Of a DNA stretch of 64,000 bases, positions 1-7,447 are shown piece by piece. This DNA comes from Sediminispirochaeta smaragdinae DSM 11293 (GTDB lineage Bacteria > Spirochaetota > Spirochaetia > DSM-16054 > Sediminispirochaetaceae), in NCBI RefSeq assembly GCF_000143985.1, contig NC_014364.1, positions 1,922,001 to 1,986,000 on the forward strand, given 5' to 3'. Both the position numbers and the translations under genes were made by a program. The first letter of the stretch is position 1. Every line of letters begins with the position of its first letter. Under the pieces are notes generated by a model. The model had not been told where the DNA came from and did not search any database. It saw only the letters and a program-made list of their open reading frames with translations.

Positions 1-1446
1 GGACACAATGCCGGATCATTTACGGTCTGTTCTCCAGAGAAGGGGCTGCCGTATATCTACTCAAGATCATTTTACCTTGTCTTTCCAGAAGAAAAGAGCG
101 ATATTTTCGCTGCGTACCGGGAATGTTTGGAATATTCGGATGTCTTTTTTAATCCTGTTCGGAGTACCGCTTGCGGAATGCAATGGTCTGCATATCTGGA
201 CGGGAAAATTCGTAATCTGCTTTATCTGACGGAATACGACAAACGCTCCGGGCTTGCATATGTAAGGATGGGAAGGGATAATGGGCCGCTGCAGGAAATA
301 TACGAGTATACAGCTGCCTCGTTTCTTGTTAAGAGCCTTGAAGGCGCATGGATCTATGCAAGGCTGGCCGGGCGAATGAACAGGCCGGAATTCCTTTCCT
401 GTGCCGAAGGCATAGGCCGGTTTTTTCTCCGCGGTGAGGTTCTTCCCGGCGTGCATCAGGATTGCCGCGATCTCCGGAACGGCGAATGGGGCGGCTACCT
501 CGGGATTTCCGAAAACGATGAATACAGAAATCTTGTAAACGCCAGGTGCAACGGCGAGTCAATGAGCGGTTATATCAAGCTATATGAAAGTCTTTTAAAA
601 CAAGGCAGGAGTGTCCCCGAGTTTTTACAGCTCCCGCTGCGGGTTGCGGATTTCTATATAGATAACCAGCTGCGCGGTGATTCAGACGGTTCTTTCGGCA
701 GATGGTGGTCTACAGACGGGAAACCAGTAAATCCTCTTGGGACTAACGGGGCCTACATCGTATCGTTTCTTCTTCTGCTAGAACCTTACTATAAAGATTC
801 GCAGAGGCTGAATGATGCTGTCGACAGGGCGGCCCGTTATTATGCAGGTCTTGCGGATTCCGGCGACTTCTTTGGCGATACGTTGGATGCGGATGCGTAC
901 GACAAGGAATCGGGAGTTTCCCTGCTTTCTATGTTTCTGGATCTGTATGAAAGGGACGGGGCCAGGAAATGGCTGGACTACGCCGTAAAGGCGGCGGATT
1001 ACATTCTTACATGGGTCTGGCAGTATGATATAGTTTTTCCGGCCGGAACCCCTCTGGCGGAGGCTGAATTCCGGACAACTGGCATGACTTCCGTTTCGGT
1101 TGCTCACCACCACCTGGATTTCTACGGGATGTCTATTGGTTACGATTTTCTGCGTCTGTGGGAAGCCTCGGGAACAGACATATACCGTAAAAACGCTCTT
1201 ATGATGATTAATGCCTGTAGACAGCTTGCAGGGGAAGGTCTTCGCGGAAGCCCTGCAGCAGCGGGGGCGGACGGGTGGCAGCCGGAGCAGATAAATCACA
1301 CAAACTGGGATTATTTCAACCGCGTTGACCGTTCCAAGGGTTTTTACGATATCTGCATAGCCTGGGTTACCGTTCTGGGGCTGGGTGCCTGGCTTAAAAT
1401 CGAGAAGCGTTTCCCTGAAGTCTTCAGGGAAACAAGGGAGGATTGA
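1..1446 (+). CDS. Six-hairpin glycosidase-like protein, 5' end outside the window
   Basis: The frame is open from base 1, so the real start lies upstream; the first ATG at 127 is internal. About 481 residues are visible. There is no signal peptide in the visible part. The helix-rich sequence with repeated aromatic motifs (NGEWGGYLG, GSFGRWWS, TNGAYIVSFLLLLEPYY, HHHLDFYGMSIGYD, NWDYFNRVDRSKGFYD) resembles (alpha/alpha)6-barrel carbohydrate-active proteins, in which each pair of helices contributes to a central cleft. I cannot assign a glycoside hydrolase family or substrate. The gene is followed after one base by a phosphatase/nuclease-superfamily gene with its own ribosome site, so both probably share a transcript, which would fit a sugar-related cluster running in from the left. 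Function is inferred from fold impression only. Confidence 0.6.
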   Translation, partial: GHNAGSFTVCSPEKGLPYIYSRSFYLVFPEEKSDIFAAYRECLEYSDVFFNPVRSTACGMQWSAYLDGKIRNLLYLTEYDKRSGLAYVRMGRDNGPLQEIYEYTAASFLVKSLEGAWIYARLAGRMNRPEFLSCAEGIGRFFLRGEVLPGVHQDCRDLRNGEWGGYLGISENDEYRNLVNARCNGESMSGYIKLYESLLKQGRSVPEFLQLPLRVADFYIDNQLRGDSDGSFGRWWSTDGKPVNPLGTNGAYIVSFLLLLEPYYKDSQRLNDAVDRAARYYAGLADSGDFFGDTLDADAYDKESGVSLLSMFLDLYERDGARKWLDYAVKAADYILTWVWQYDIVFPAGTPLAEAEFRTTGMTSVSVAHHHLDFYGMSIGYDFLRLWEASGTDIYRKNALMMINACRQLAGEGLRGSPAAAGADGWQPEQINHTNWDYFNRVDRSKGFYDICIAWVTVLGLGAWLKIEKRFPEVFRETRED

Positions 1447-1447
1447 A

Positions 1448-2200
1448 ATGCAAACACCGTTCAGGTTCAGTTTATGCACATGCAATATATGGAACACCGA
1501 AAAATGGGAACAGAGAAAGGTTGCACTGGAAGATTTTCTGGTAAGGTTTAATCCCGATATATGCTGTTTTCAGGAAATACGGGAGGAAACCATGCGTTTT
1601 CTGGACGAAGCTATGCCTTTTCATGCCAGGGTTGAAGATGATTTCAACGGCTGGCGGAATGAAGGGAACATTTATTATAGAAAGGATCTCTTTCGGGAAA
1701 CGGGACATACCGAACTCTTTCTGGATATGCCGGAACCTGATCGCAGGCTATTCATACTTGATCTTGAATGCCTTGCAGACGGCAGGAAATTCCAGGTTTG
1801 TACGGTCCACCTAACCCATCAGAATAACAGGGACGAACAGGATACAGGAACTTCCTACAGGCATGAAGAGGCTTTGAAGATTGCGCGCTGGCTTAAAAAC
1901 CGCAAGTCGGATGCTCCACCGCTTTTACTTTGCGGCGATTTTAACGATCCGTGGCACCCTTCAAGGATACTGGCTGAGGCCGGTCTCAATGATGTTTTTT
2001 ACGAACTTGGCCTTCTTCAGCCTCCGACCTTTCCGAACCCCGCGCTGTCTGAAGAGATCTACATGAACGAGACGATAGACCGTATAATGTACGGCGGAGG
2101 GCCTCTGCCGGTTCTTGCTTCGGTTGTTGATTTCCATGGAAGCGGGGCGAGCTGCGGGGTATCCGATCACAAACCGGTCGTTGCCGTATTTGAGTTTTAA
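1448..2200 (+). CDS. Endonuclease/exonuclease/phosphatase-family hydrolase
   Basis: This 250-residue protein belongs to the metal-dependent EEP superfamily (DNase I, exonuclease III, inositol and sphingolipid phosphatases). The family motifs appear in order: a CNIWN strand near the N-terminus, FQEI (metal-binding Glu, about residue 41), TVHLTHQ, LLLCGDFND (catalytic Asp/Asn), TIDRIMY and the C-terminal SDHKPV with the catalytic Asp-His pair. The ATG at 1448 is preferred to a longer reading from 1385 because AGGGAGG lies just upstream of it and the preceding gene stops at 1446. No signal peptide is seen, so it should act in the cytoplasm. The substrate (nucleic acid, phosphosugar or lipid head group) cannot be told from sequence; pairing with a glycosidase-like gene hints at a small phosphodiester. 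It ends just before a strong terminator. Confidence 0.85.
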   Translation: MQTPFRFSLCTCNIWNTEKWEQRKVALEDFLVRFNPDICCFQEIREETMRFLDEAMPFHARVEDDFNGWRNEGNIYYRKDLFRETGHTELFLDMPEPDRRLFILDLECLADGRKFQVCTVHLTHQNNRDEQDTGTSYRHEEALKIARWLKNRKSDAPPLLLCGDFNDPWHPSRILAEAGLNDVFYELGLLQPPTFPNPALSEEIYMNETIDRIMYGGGPLPVLASVVDFHGSGASCGVSDHKPVVAVFEF

Positions 2201-2220
2201 AAGAACACTGTACTGCTCTT

Positions 2221-2252
2221 AAAGGGAGGGAATTGCGATTCTCTCCCTTTTT
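2221..2252 (+). terminator. Rho-independent terminator after the EEP gene
   Basis: A 13-bp stem (left arm 2221-2233, right arm 2238-2250, one G-U pair) closes a TGCG tetraloop and runs into a short T tract. It lies 20 bp after the stop at 2200 and just before the converging aldo/keto reductase gene. Confidence 0.85.
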
Positions 2253-2290
2253 CCGAGGGAAGATTCGGTAAGGTAGTTGATAACCGGAAA

Positions 2291-3733
2291 TCAATACCAG
2301 TCATGTTTTTCGTTGCGGTCAAGCCCGTTGATTTTTGCCATTTCCTCATCGGTCAATTCAAAGTCAAATATGTCCAGGTTTTCCCTGATGTGGGCCGGAT
2401 TGCTTGACCCCGGTATGACAACGACGCCTTTTTGCAGGTTCCACCGGAGAATGACCTGGGCGGAGGATTTTCCGTGGGCCTGTGCGATAGCGGATATGAT
2501 TTCGTTCTGTAACAGTGGGGCGGTATGTCCTCGTCCGCCCAGGGGATACCAGCCTTCCATAACGATGCCTTTCCCCTGAATATAGGGAATCACATCATTT
2601 TCCTGATAGAAGGGATGTATTTCATTTTGGACCACCGCCGGCATGATCGTAATTTTCGGGAGAAACGCTTCCAGCTCCTCGACATAGTAATTGGACAGCC
2701 CTATGGAGTGAATTTTGCCATCTTTCACGGCCTTTTCCATGGCCTTGTACGCGTCTACATCATGAGCACCGGGATGATGAAGCAGCATCAGATCTATATA
2801 TTCTACACCAAGCTTTTGGAGCGCCTGTTCAATGGCCTCTCCGGCATGATCATACTGATTCATATATAATTTCGTCGTGATGAAAACTTCTTCTCTGGGA
2901 ACGCCGGAAACCCGGATTCCTTGTCCGACACTTTCTTCGTTGTGGTACATATATGCTGTGTCGATTAAGCGGCCGCCGGCTTTCAGGGATTCGGAAACTG
3001 AGTTTACACATACGTCATCCAGCAGACTATAGGTACCCAGGCCGACAATGGGCATTGTATGGCCGCTGTTTAATAAAACCGTTTTGGTATCAAAATTAAA
3101 GACGCCGATGTCTTGAGCGGTATTCTTATGAATATTCAAGCTGTTAATCCACTCCTTTACCGTCTCCTTTGGCGTTGTTGCGGAAAACCTTTGGCCCGGT
3201 ATCCAGCGTACAGAGCTTGCGCATAGGCTGTGAAGGTTCGTATCGCTGGAACCAATGCCGCTGCTGTGCGAGGTGCAAAACGGAATAATTGTTTTTCCGC
3301 TAAAATCATAGCTTTCCAGAAAGGTGTATATGATTTTCGGACATTGTCCCCACCAAATGGGGTAGCCGAGAAAGAGTATATCATAGTTTTCCATGCCCTC
3401 TTTCGAGCCGGAAATCGAAGGGCGGGCCGACGGGGTGTTTTGCTCCACTGTAGCACGCGATGAGGAGTCCCGGTAGTTTCGGTCCGCCGCGGTATAGGGT
3501 ATCTCCGGCGTTATGTGATAGAGGTTCGCACCTGTTTGCCCGGCAATCCATTCGGCAATCTGCTCTGTCGTTCCTGTGCAGGAAAAATATGCTACCAAAA
3601 TCCTCTCCTCTGCCGGAGTGTTTGTTCCGGCAGAGGTTTTTGCCGAAGCCTCCGATTTTGTCGTATCCTGGCATCCTATAGACAGGAGCGGAATTGCAGC
3701 AAGCGCCAGGATACTCATCACTTTCTTATCCAA
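2291..3733 (-). CDS. Flavodoxin / aldo-keto reductase fusion lipoprotein
   Basis: One unbroken 480-residue frame holds two redox domains. Residues 1-21 form a lipoprotein signal (DKK, hydrophobic stretch, lipobox LSIGC). Residues about 45-190 are a flavodoxin-type FMN domain with the phosphate loop SCTGTTE and the isoalloxazine-loop motif YPIWWGQCP. Residues about 205-480 are an aldo/keto reductase with the tetrad visible as Asp and Tyr in LIDTAYMY, Lys in ITTKLY and His in LLHHPG, and the NADPH-site motif VVIPGSS. The TTG at 3733 is chosen because GGAGGT lies 6 nt upstream and it gives a clean signal peptide; the ATG at 3784 would overlap the upstream dehydrogenase. It follows that gene by 19 bp, so both are one transcript under the MerR operator. 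Export of an NADPH-dependent domain is odd. Confidence 0.85.
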   Translation of the reverse strand: MDKKVMSILALAAIPLLSIGCQDTTKSEASAKTSAGTNTPAEERILVAYFSCTGTTEQIAEWIAGQTGANLYHITPEIPYTAADRNYRDSSSRATVEQNTPSARPSISGSKEGMENYDILFLGYPIWWGQCPKIIYTFLESYDFSGKTIIPFCTSHSSGIGSSDTNLHSLCASSVRWIPGQRFSATTPKETVKEWINSLNIHKNTAQDIGVFNFDTKTVLLNSGHTMPIVGLGTYSLLDDVCVNSVSESLKAGGRLIDTAYMYHNEESVGQGIRVSGVPREEVFITTKLYMNQYDHAGEAIEQALQKLGVEYIDLMLLHHPGAHDVDAYKAMEKAVKDGKIHSIGLSNYYVEELEAFLPKITIMPAVVQNEIHPFYQENDVIPYIQGKGIVMEGWYPLGGRGHTAPLLQNEIISAIAQAHGKSSAQVILRWNLQKGVVVIPGSSNPAHIRENLDIFDFELTDEEMAKINGLDRNEKHDWY

Positions 3734-3752
3734 CGGTGGACCTCCTTTGCGT

Positions 3753-4925
3753 TTATCTGAATGACGTGCGGAATACACCCGCACAATCTTCGTCAGTCAT
3801 TTCGCAGGGGTTGGCAAGGAATAATCCCCCTTGCATGGAACGAGCTCCTTTAGCGAGCGTCATAGACTCGTTCAATGAAAAACCGTAGTCACTCATTTTC
3901 AGGTTGTCAACGCCACACGCTTTCTGCAGCCTCATAAGGGCTGTGATGAAGTCCTCCGGTTTGTCGGCATGTTCGATGCCCATTACTTTTGCCATCTTGA
4001 TAAACTGTGCGTCGCAGGCATGGCGCTCAATGAAAAATTCATAGAATGCTTTTGAGATCATGATCAGTCCCGCTCCATGCGGCAGGTTATGATGATAGGC
4101 ACTCATGGAATGTTCCATGGAATGTGCCGCTGTCGTGCTCGTCAGCTGCATGGTAATGCCGGCCATGGTACTCCCGTACGCCACATGTTCCCGTGCTTCC
4201 ATATCGTCACCGTCCTTTACTGCACGGGGCAGGTATTTCGTGATATTCTCAATCGCTGAAAGCGCAATCGTTTCGCTGAGAATATTGATACCGTTGCTGA
4301 TCATTACCTCGGTATTATGGAAAAGTGCATCAAACCCCTGATATGCTGTGTATGCAGCAGGGACGGTTTTCATCAATTCCGGATCTACGATGGCGAGCAC
4401 CGGGGTTAGGGCCGGATCTCCAAAACCGATTTTCTCCTTTGTCTCAAGATTCGATATGACACCCCAGCAGTTAACTTCCGAGGCTGTCCCCGAAGTGGTT
4501 GTGATGGTAACAATCGGCAGCCCTTTGTTTACAAGTGATTGTCCTTTCCCTGTGCCGCCGAAGACATAATCCCATACGTCACCGGGATTTGTAACCATGG
4601 CAGATATGGCAACCGATGAATCCAGAACAGCGCCGCCCCCAAGAGCCACAATAAAGTCGCAACCCTTTTCTTTGGCGAAAGCCGCTCCTTCCATAATGAC
4701 TTCCCTGAGCGGATTCTCCATAATCTTATTAAAAACAGAGATACTGACACCTGCCTTTTTCAGCTGCTCCATGGTTCGTTCCAGAGAGCCGTTTACCGTT
4801 GTGGATTTTCCATTGGAAGTCAGGAGCATCGCCTTTTTTCCCGGCATTGGTAGCTTGCCTAGTTCATTCAGCTTTCCACTTCCGAAAACAATTCTTGTTG
4901 GATTTGAAAAATCAAAATTAATCAT
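3753..4925 (-). CDS. Iron-containing alcohol dehydrogenase
   Basis: This 390-residue group III dehydrogenase should interconvert alcohols and aldehydes with NAD(P)H and an active-site iron. Visible family features are the N-terminal PTRIVFGSGK strand, the dinucleotide loop GGGAVLDSS, the ligand motif GFDALFH (Asp and His) and the further His ligands in MEHSM and LPHG. The ATG at 4925 is preferred because AAGGAGAA stands 7 nt upstream; the frame could be read back to 5009 but that covers the promoter. It is first in a two-gene operon with the flavodoxin-aldo/keto reductase lipoprotein and is divergent from a MerR regulator, an arrangement known for AdhR-type aldehyde-stress operons. Detoxification of reactive aldehydes or quinones is therefore the likely role, but the substrate is unknown. 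Confidence 0.9.
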   Translation of the reverse strand: MINFDFSNPTRIVFGSGKLNELGKLPMPGKKAMLLTSNGKSTTVNGSLERTMEQLKKAGVSISVFNKIMENPLREVIMEGAAFAKEKGCDFIVALGGGAVLDSSVAISAMVTNPGDVWDYVFGGTGKGQSLVNKGLPIVTITTTSGTASEVNCWGVISNLETKEKIGFGDPALTPVLAIVDPELMKTVPAAYTAYQGFDALFHNTEVMISNGINILSETIALSAIENITKYLPRAVKDGDDMEAREHVAYGSTMAGITMQLTSTTAAHSMEHSMSAYHHNLPHGAGLIMISKAFYEFFIERHACDAQFIKMAKVMGIEHADKPEDFITALMRLQKACGVDNLKMSDYGFSLNESMTLAKGARSMQGGLFLANPCEMTDEDCAGVFRTSFR

Positions 4926-4980
4926 TGTACATTTCTCCTTGTCATATCTCATCGTCCAATCAAACGTCTGGCCATGACGA

Positions 4981-5010
4981 TTGACAGGATAAATTATCGT
5001 ATCGTACAAT
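4981..5010 (+). promoter_or_regulatory. Promoter of the merR-family gene
   Basis: TTGACA (4981-4986), an 18-bp spacer and TACAAT (5005-5010) face the regulator gene at 5082. The -10 box lies next to the -10 of the divergent adh promoter, so the two promoters overlap and one bound dimer could control both. Confidence 0.65.
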
Positions 5011-5020
5011 AACTGTACGA
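5002..5020. promoter_or_regulatory. Second palindrome over both -10 boxes
   Basis: TCGTACA and TGTACGA form perfect 7-bp arms around a 5-bp centre. The palindrome covers the merR -10 box and start site as well as the adh -10 box, and overlaps the end of the MerR dyad by 2 bp. It could be a second repressor site. Confidence 0.5.
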
Positions 5021-5042
5021 CCTAAACCTGACTTTAGGTCAA
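5012..5042 (-). promoter_or_regulatory. MerR-type promoter and operator for the adh operon
   Basis: On the minus strand a -35 box TTGACC (5042-5037) and a -10 box TACAGT (5017-5012) are separated by 19 bp, the long spacing characteristic of MerR-activated promoters. A perfect inverted repeat, GACCTAAA and TTTAGGTC with a 6-bp centre (5019-5040), fills the spacer, as expected for a MerR dimer that untwists the promoter. Confidence 0.8.
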
Positions 5043-5081
5043 TAGAATTTATGAAAATGCTGTTCAGCTTTTTACGGGGTG

Positions 5082-5543
5082 ATGAGGGTGTATACTATCG
5101 GGCATGTTTCAAAAATGTTTAATATTTCTATTTCAGCTCTTCGTTATTATGATAAGGAAGGCTTGTTCCCAAATATTACACGCGATCCATCGGGTATACG
5201 AAAATTTGATAGTAGCGATATTGATAGTCTGAGGGTAATTGAATATTTAAAGAAAGCGGGAATGCAGCTTAAAGATATTAAGGTGTTTCTTGACTGGTGT
5301 AATCAAGGTAACGCAACGCTTGTTAAGCGGCGGGATATGTTTCTTGATAAGAAGAAGTCCGTTGAGGCTGATATCCTTGCGATGATGAAAGTTTTGGATT
5401 TGATTACATATAAATGCTGGTATTATACCGAAGCCGTGAAAGATAATTCCGAAGAAAGAGTCAAATCTATTGAACCGGAAGATATGCCTGAAGATATAAA
5501 AAAGTCATTTGAAAATTCACATGGCGACATGATATGCGGGTAG
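5082..5543 (+). CDS. MerR-family transcriptional regulator
   Basis: The 153-residue protein starts with the MerR winged helix-turn-helix: YTIGHVSKMFNIS, ALRYYDKEGLF, then a second helix pair around IEYLKKAGMQLKDI. A long dimerisation helix follows (about residues 80-118) and a short C-terminal effector part carrying Cys near LDWCNQ, YKCWYY and MICG. This layout fits AdhR-type regulators that sense carbonyl compounds through cysteine; the sensing Cys is an inference. It is divergent from the iron alcohol dehydrogenase operon, whose 19-bp-spaced promoter contains a matching dyad. A GTG at 5079 directly precedes the chosen ATG and cannot be excluded. It probably also controls itself, because its own promoter overlaps the target promoter. 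Confidence 0.88.
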   Translation: MRVYTIGHVSKMFNISISALRYYDKEGLFPNITRDPSGIRKFDSSDIDSLRVIEYLKKAGMQLKDIKVFLDWCNQGNATLVKRRDMFLDKKKSVEADILAMMKVLDLITYKCWYYTEAVKDNSEERVKSIEPEDMPEDIKKSFENSHGDMICG

Positions 5544-5556
5544 TCCGTTTATCTAC

Positions 5557-5699
5557 TGTTCCGAATCCTGGTGATTAAAGGGACACAATTCTTTTTCTCG
5601 CAGTCAATTGAAAGCCAAACTATGGGAAAAAGTAAGCACCGACATAAAAATAAGGATTTTACCGGCAAAAGGGCGTGCATACCACCAGGATTCGGAACA
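5557..5699. repeat. 143-bp element bounded by 17-bp perfect inverted repeats
   Basis: The arms 5557-5573 and 5683-5699 are exact reverse complements (outer end TGTTCCG). The homology continues imperfectly for several bases outside. The inside is AT-rich and holds a run GGGACACAATTC near 5580. No convincing target duplication is visible. It may be a small non-autonomous mobile element remnant or a structured RNA; no transposase is present. Confidence 0.55.
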
Positions 5700-5850
5700 C
5701 TATATACATAACCCGATGGCCGAGCGTCAGGGATGCGGAGAACGGCCGGAAGGCCGGTCCGAGCGCAGAGTGCGAGGACGGAAGCGAAGCGGACTTCGGA
5801 GCAAGCCCGACCCGAGCGGCAAGCGAGGGGGACGCCCAGATGGTGTGGAA
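5700..5850. repeat. GC-rich structured block, possible dispersed repeat
   Basis: This stretch within the roughly 340-bp gap 5544-5880 is much richer in G and C than its surroundings and full of short GAGCG and AAGCGA repeats. It contains small hairpins, for example CGGCC-GGAA-GGCCG near 5744 and GTCC...GGAC near 5758-5780. The frame that runs through it has no protein-like features. It resembles extragenic repeats rather than a gene. Confidence 0.4.
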
Positions 5851-5880
5851 TGTCATAACCACTACCTTCGTATTCAGGAC

Positions 5881-6462
5881 TTAGGTTGCTGGGTAGTAGG
5901 GACAGGCTGTTTTCTTACATTCGGCGTTTCGCTGGTGATATGTGCAGCGTATCGGTGTGGTCTGGCCAAGGTCGAGGTCAAAATGTTGTTTCATGAAGGT
6001 GATGCTTGTGCTTACTGCGGTAAAGCAGACGCGCTTGCAGCAGCGGGGGCCGCCGATTTCCGCTATGTTGTATAGGCAGTCGGAGCTTAGGCGGTTTACG
6101 AGTGCCCAGGTGTCAGTCGAATAGGGGCTTGTGCCTGTTGCTACCGAAAGGAACATACCGCTTCCAACGGCCGCACCGCAGGCTCCGTACCAACCGCAGA
6201 ATCCGGCGAGCAGGTTTTTTGCCCGGTCTCCGGCAAGGTTCAGCTCTTCCCTGAGTTTGGCTTTCCCGTCATTTTTCAGCCTGCAATAGGTGGTCAAAAG
6301 GACTGCCGGAACAAGGTAGTGGTGTTCCGGACAGTGCATGGGAAAATCAGGATTTTTCCATATCTTCTCCAAAAGCTGCAGCGGCGATGATGGAGCATCG
6401 TATGACTCCAGACAGGTATCTGTAATATATTGGTACAACTCTTCATTGATTTGGCGGGCCAC
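5881..6462 (-). CDS. Cysteine-rich DUF5714-like protein
   Basis: The 193-residue protein carries cysteines in short motifs: TTYCRLKND, GFCGWYGACGAAVGSG, GGPRCCKRVCF and a C-terminal RCTYHQRNAECKKTACPYY. The Gly-rich WYGACGAAVGSG segment matches my memory of the DUF5714 family, which is uncharacterised but often found near methyltransferases or metal proteins. The density of Cys suggests metal or iron-sulfur binding in the cytoplasm; no signal or membrane segment is seen. The GTG start at 6462 has AAGGAGG upstream. It is divergent from satD, and the 190-bp gap between them holds two palindromes that could serve both genes. No function can be assigned. Confidence 0.75.
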   Translation of the reverse strand: MARQINEELYQYITDTCLESYDAPSSPLQLLEKIWKNPDFPMHCPEHHYLVPAVLLTTYCRLKNDGKAKLREELNLAGDRAKNLLAGFCGWYGACGAAVGSGMFLSVATGTSPYSTDTWALVNRLSSDCLYNIAEIGGPRCCKRVCFTAVSTSITFMKQHFDLDLGQTTPIRCTYHQRNAECKKTACPYYPAT

Positions 6463-6569
6463 GATGTTCCTCCTTTTCCTCTTGTCGGGTGTATGGTAAC
6501 TATCCTGGTTCGACAGATATAGCAGAATCCTTGTATGTTTTGCATATTCTTACGCTGTATTGTGTAAGG

Positions 6570-6617
6570 ATGTACCAAAAGGGTACATAAAAGTTTATAT
6601 GAACCTAAAAAGTTCAT
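6570..6617. promoter_or_regulatory. Tandem palindromes upstream of satD
   Basis: Two perfect inverted repeats stand in a row: ATGTACC/GGTACAT with a 5-nt centre (6570-6588) and ATGAAC/GTTCAT with a 7-nt centre (6599-6617). The second directly abuts the satD -35 box. They look like operator sites for one or two regulators. Confidence 0.5.
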
Positions 6618-6647
6618 TTGACAGATATCGTACCTAATCGTTACAAT
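6618..6647 (+). promoter_or_regulatory. satD promoter (leaderless start)
   Basis: TTGACA (6618-6623), an 18-bp spacer and TACAAT (6642-6647) lie so close to the gene that transcription should begin at or next to the GTG at 6654, six bases after the -10 box. Confidence 0.65.
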
Positions 6648-6653
6648 AGTGTT

Positions 6654-7289
6654 GTGAAAGTCATAGCAGTGATTGCCGATATTGTCGATTCCCGGCAGAT
6701 TGAGCGGCGGCAGGAGTTTCAGAGGCGGCTACAAGCGTGCCTTGGCGATCTCAATGAAACAAGCTCGGCTCTTTTATCTCCCTATACGATCACCCTGGGG
6801 GACGAATTTCAGGCCGTCTACAAGGCTGGTTCCCGGGTCGTGGAGGATCTGCTTTTTATCAGCAGAAGCCTTTTCCCTGTTTCGCTTAGAATCGCCCTGG
6901 GGATCGATGATATTGCGACGGATATCAACACGAAAGAGGCGATCGGGATGGATGGGCCCGCTTTTCATGCGGCACGGGATGGATTAAACAATGTAAAAGA
7001 GGAAAAAATCACTATTGTACAGCTCTACGGTCGCTATGAACAAAGGCAGAGGCTTCTCAATAGCGGCTTGTATTACGCCTATTCGGTGATGAGCGATTGG
7101 AAAGAGCATACCCTTTCGATTTTTTATGGGGTTTTCAGGAATCAACCCGTGAAAGATATCGCCCGGATTGTGGGAATCAGTGAGCGGGGAGTCTATAAAA
7201 CGATCAAAACACATAATCTCGTCGCCTTGGCACGCTATTTTCAGGCCGTTTCCGATGAGATTGCAGCCATGGGGGAAGGTGGGCCGTGA
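6654..7289 (+). CDS. satD: SatD-family protein
   Basis: The 211-residue product opens with KVIAVIADIVDSRQ, the hallmark N-terminus of SatD proteins, followed by TLGDEFQAVY and RIALGIDDI motifs, and ends with a helix-turn-helix region (ARIVGISERGVYKTIK). SatD was named from an acid-tolerance locus in Streptococcus; its biochemical activity is not known, and the fold appears nucleotide-cyclase-like in its DIVDSR/GDEF strands. The GTG at 6654 is chosen over the TTG at 6618 because that TTG is the -35 box and because family members begin just before the VIADIVDS strand. The downstream membrane-protein frame overlaps its stop by four bases, which indicates coupling of the two genes. SatD genes are often paired with a membrane protein. 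Confidence 0.8.
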   Translation: MKVIAVIADIVDSRQIERRQEFQRRLQACLGDLNETSSALLSPYTITLGDEFQAVYKAGSRVVEDLLFISRSLFPVSLRIALGIDDIATDINTKEAIGMDGPAFHAARDGLNNVKEEKITIVQLYGRYEQRQRLLNSGLYYAYSVMSDWKEHTLSIFYGVFRNQPVKDIARIVGISERGVYKTIKTHNLVALARYFQAVSDEIAAMGEGGP

Positions 7290-7420
7290 TAGGATACCTC
7301 TATTTTTGCCTTGTGATTCTTATCGTACGTTTGTGGGCCCAGTGGCGGGAGGAGCCCTTAAGGCTTAGGCCGATGCTGGTCTGCTCTACGGCCGAGTTGT
7401 TCCTGCTCATGCCTCTTTAA
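7286..7420 (+). pseudogene. 5' part of a membrane-protein gene ended by an in-frame TAA
   Basis: A GTG at 7286 overlaps the satD stop and opens a 44-codon frame rich in hydrophobic residues (YLYFCLVILIVRLW, then AELFLLMPL), interrupted by TAA at 7418. The same frame continues directly after the stop into the membrane protein at 7448-8050 and would form one polypeptide of about 254 residues. The TAA therefore looks like a nonsense mutation, or else a short separate peptide. Confidence 0.5.
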
Positions 7421-7447
7421 AGCTGGAGGAGCCTTCTTCCCCTCTTT

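Noticed and set aside
5608-6075. 155-codon open frame through the GC-rich block
   Set aside because: It crosses the inverted repeat and GC-rich repeats, has Arg/Gly-biased non-protein-like content, no ribosome site and overlaps the DUF5714-like gene on the other strand.
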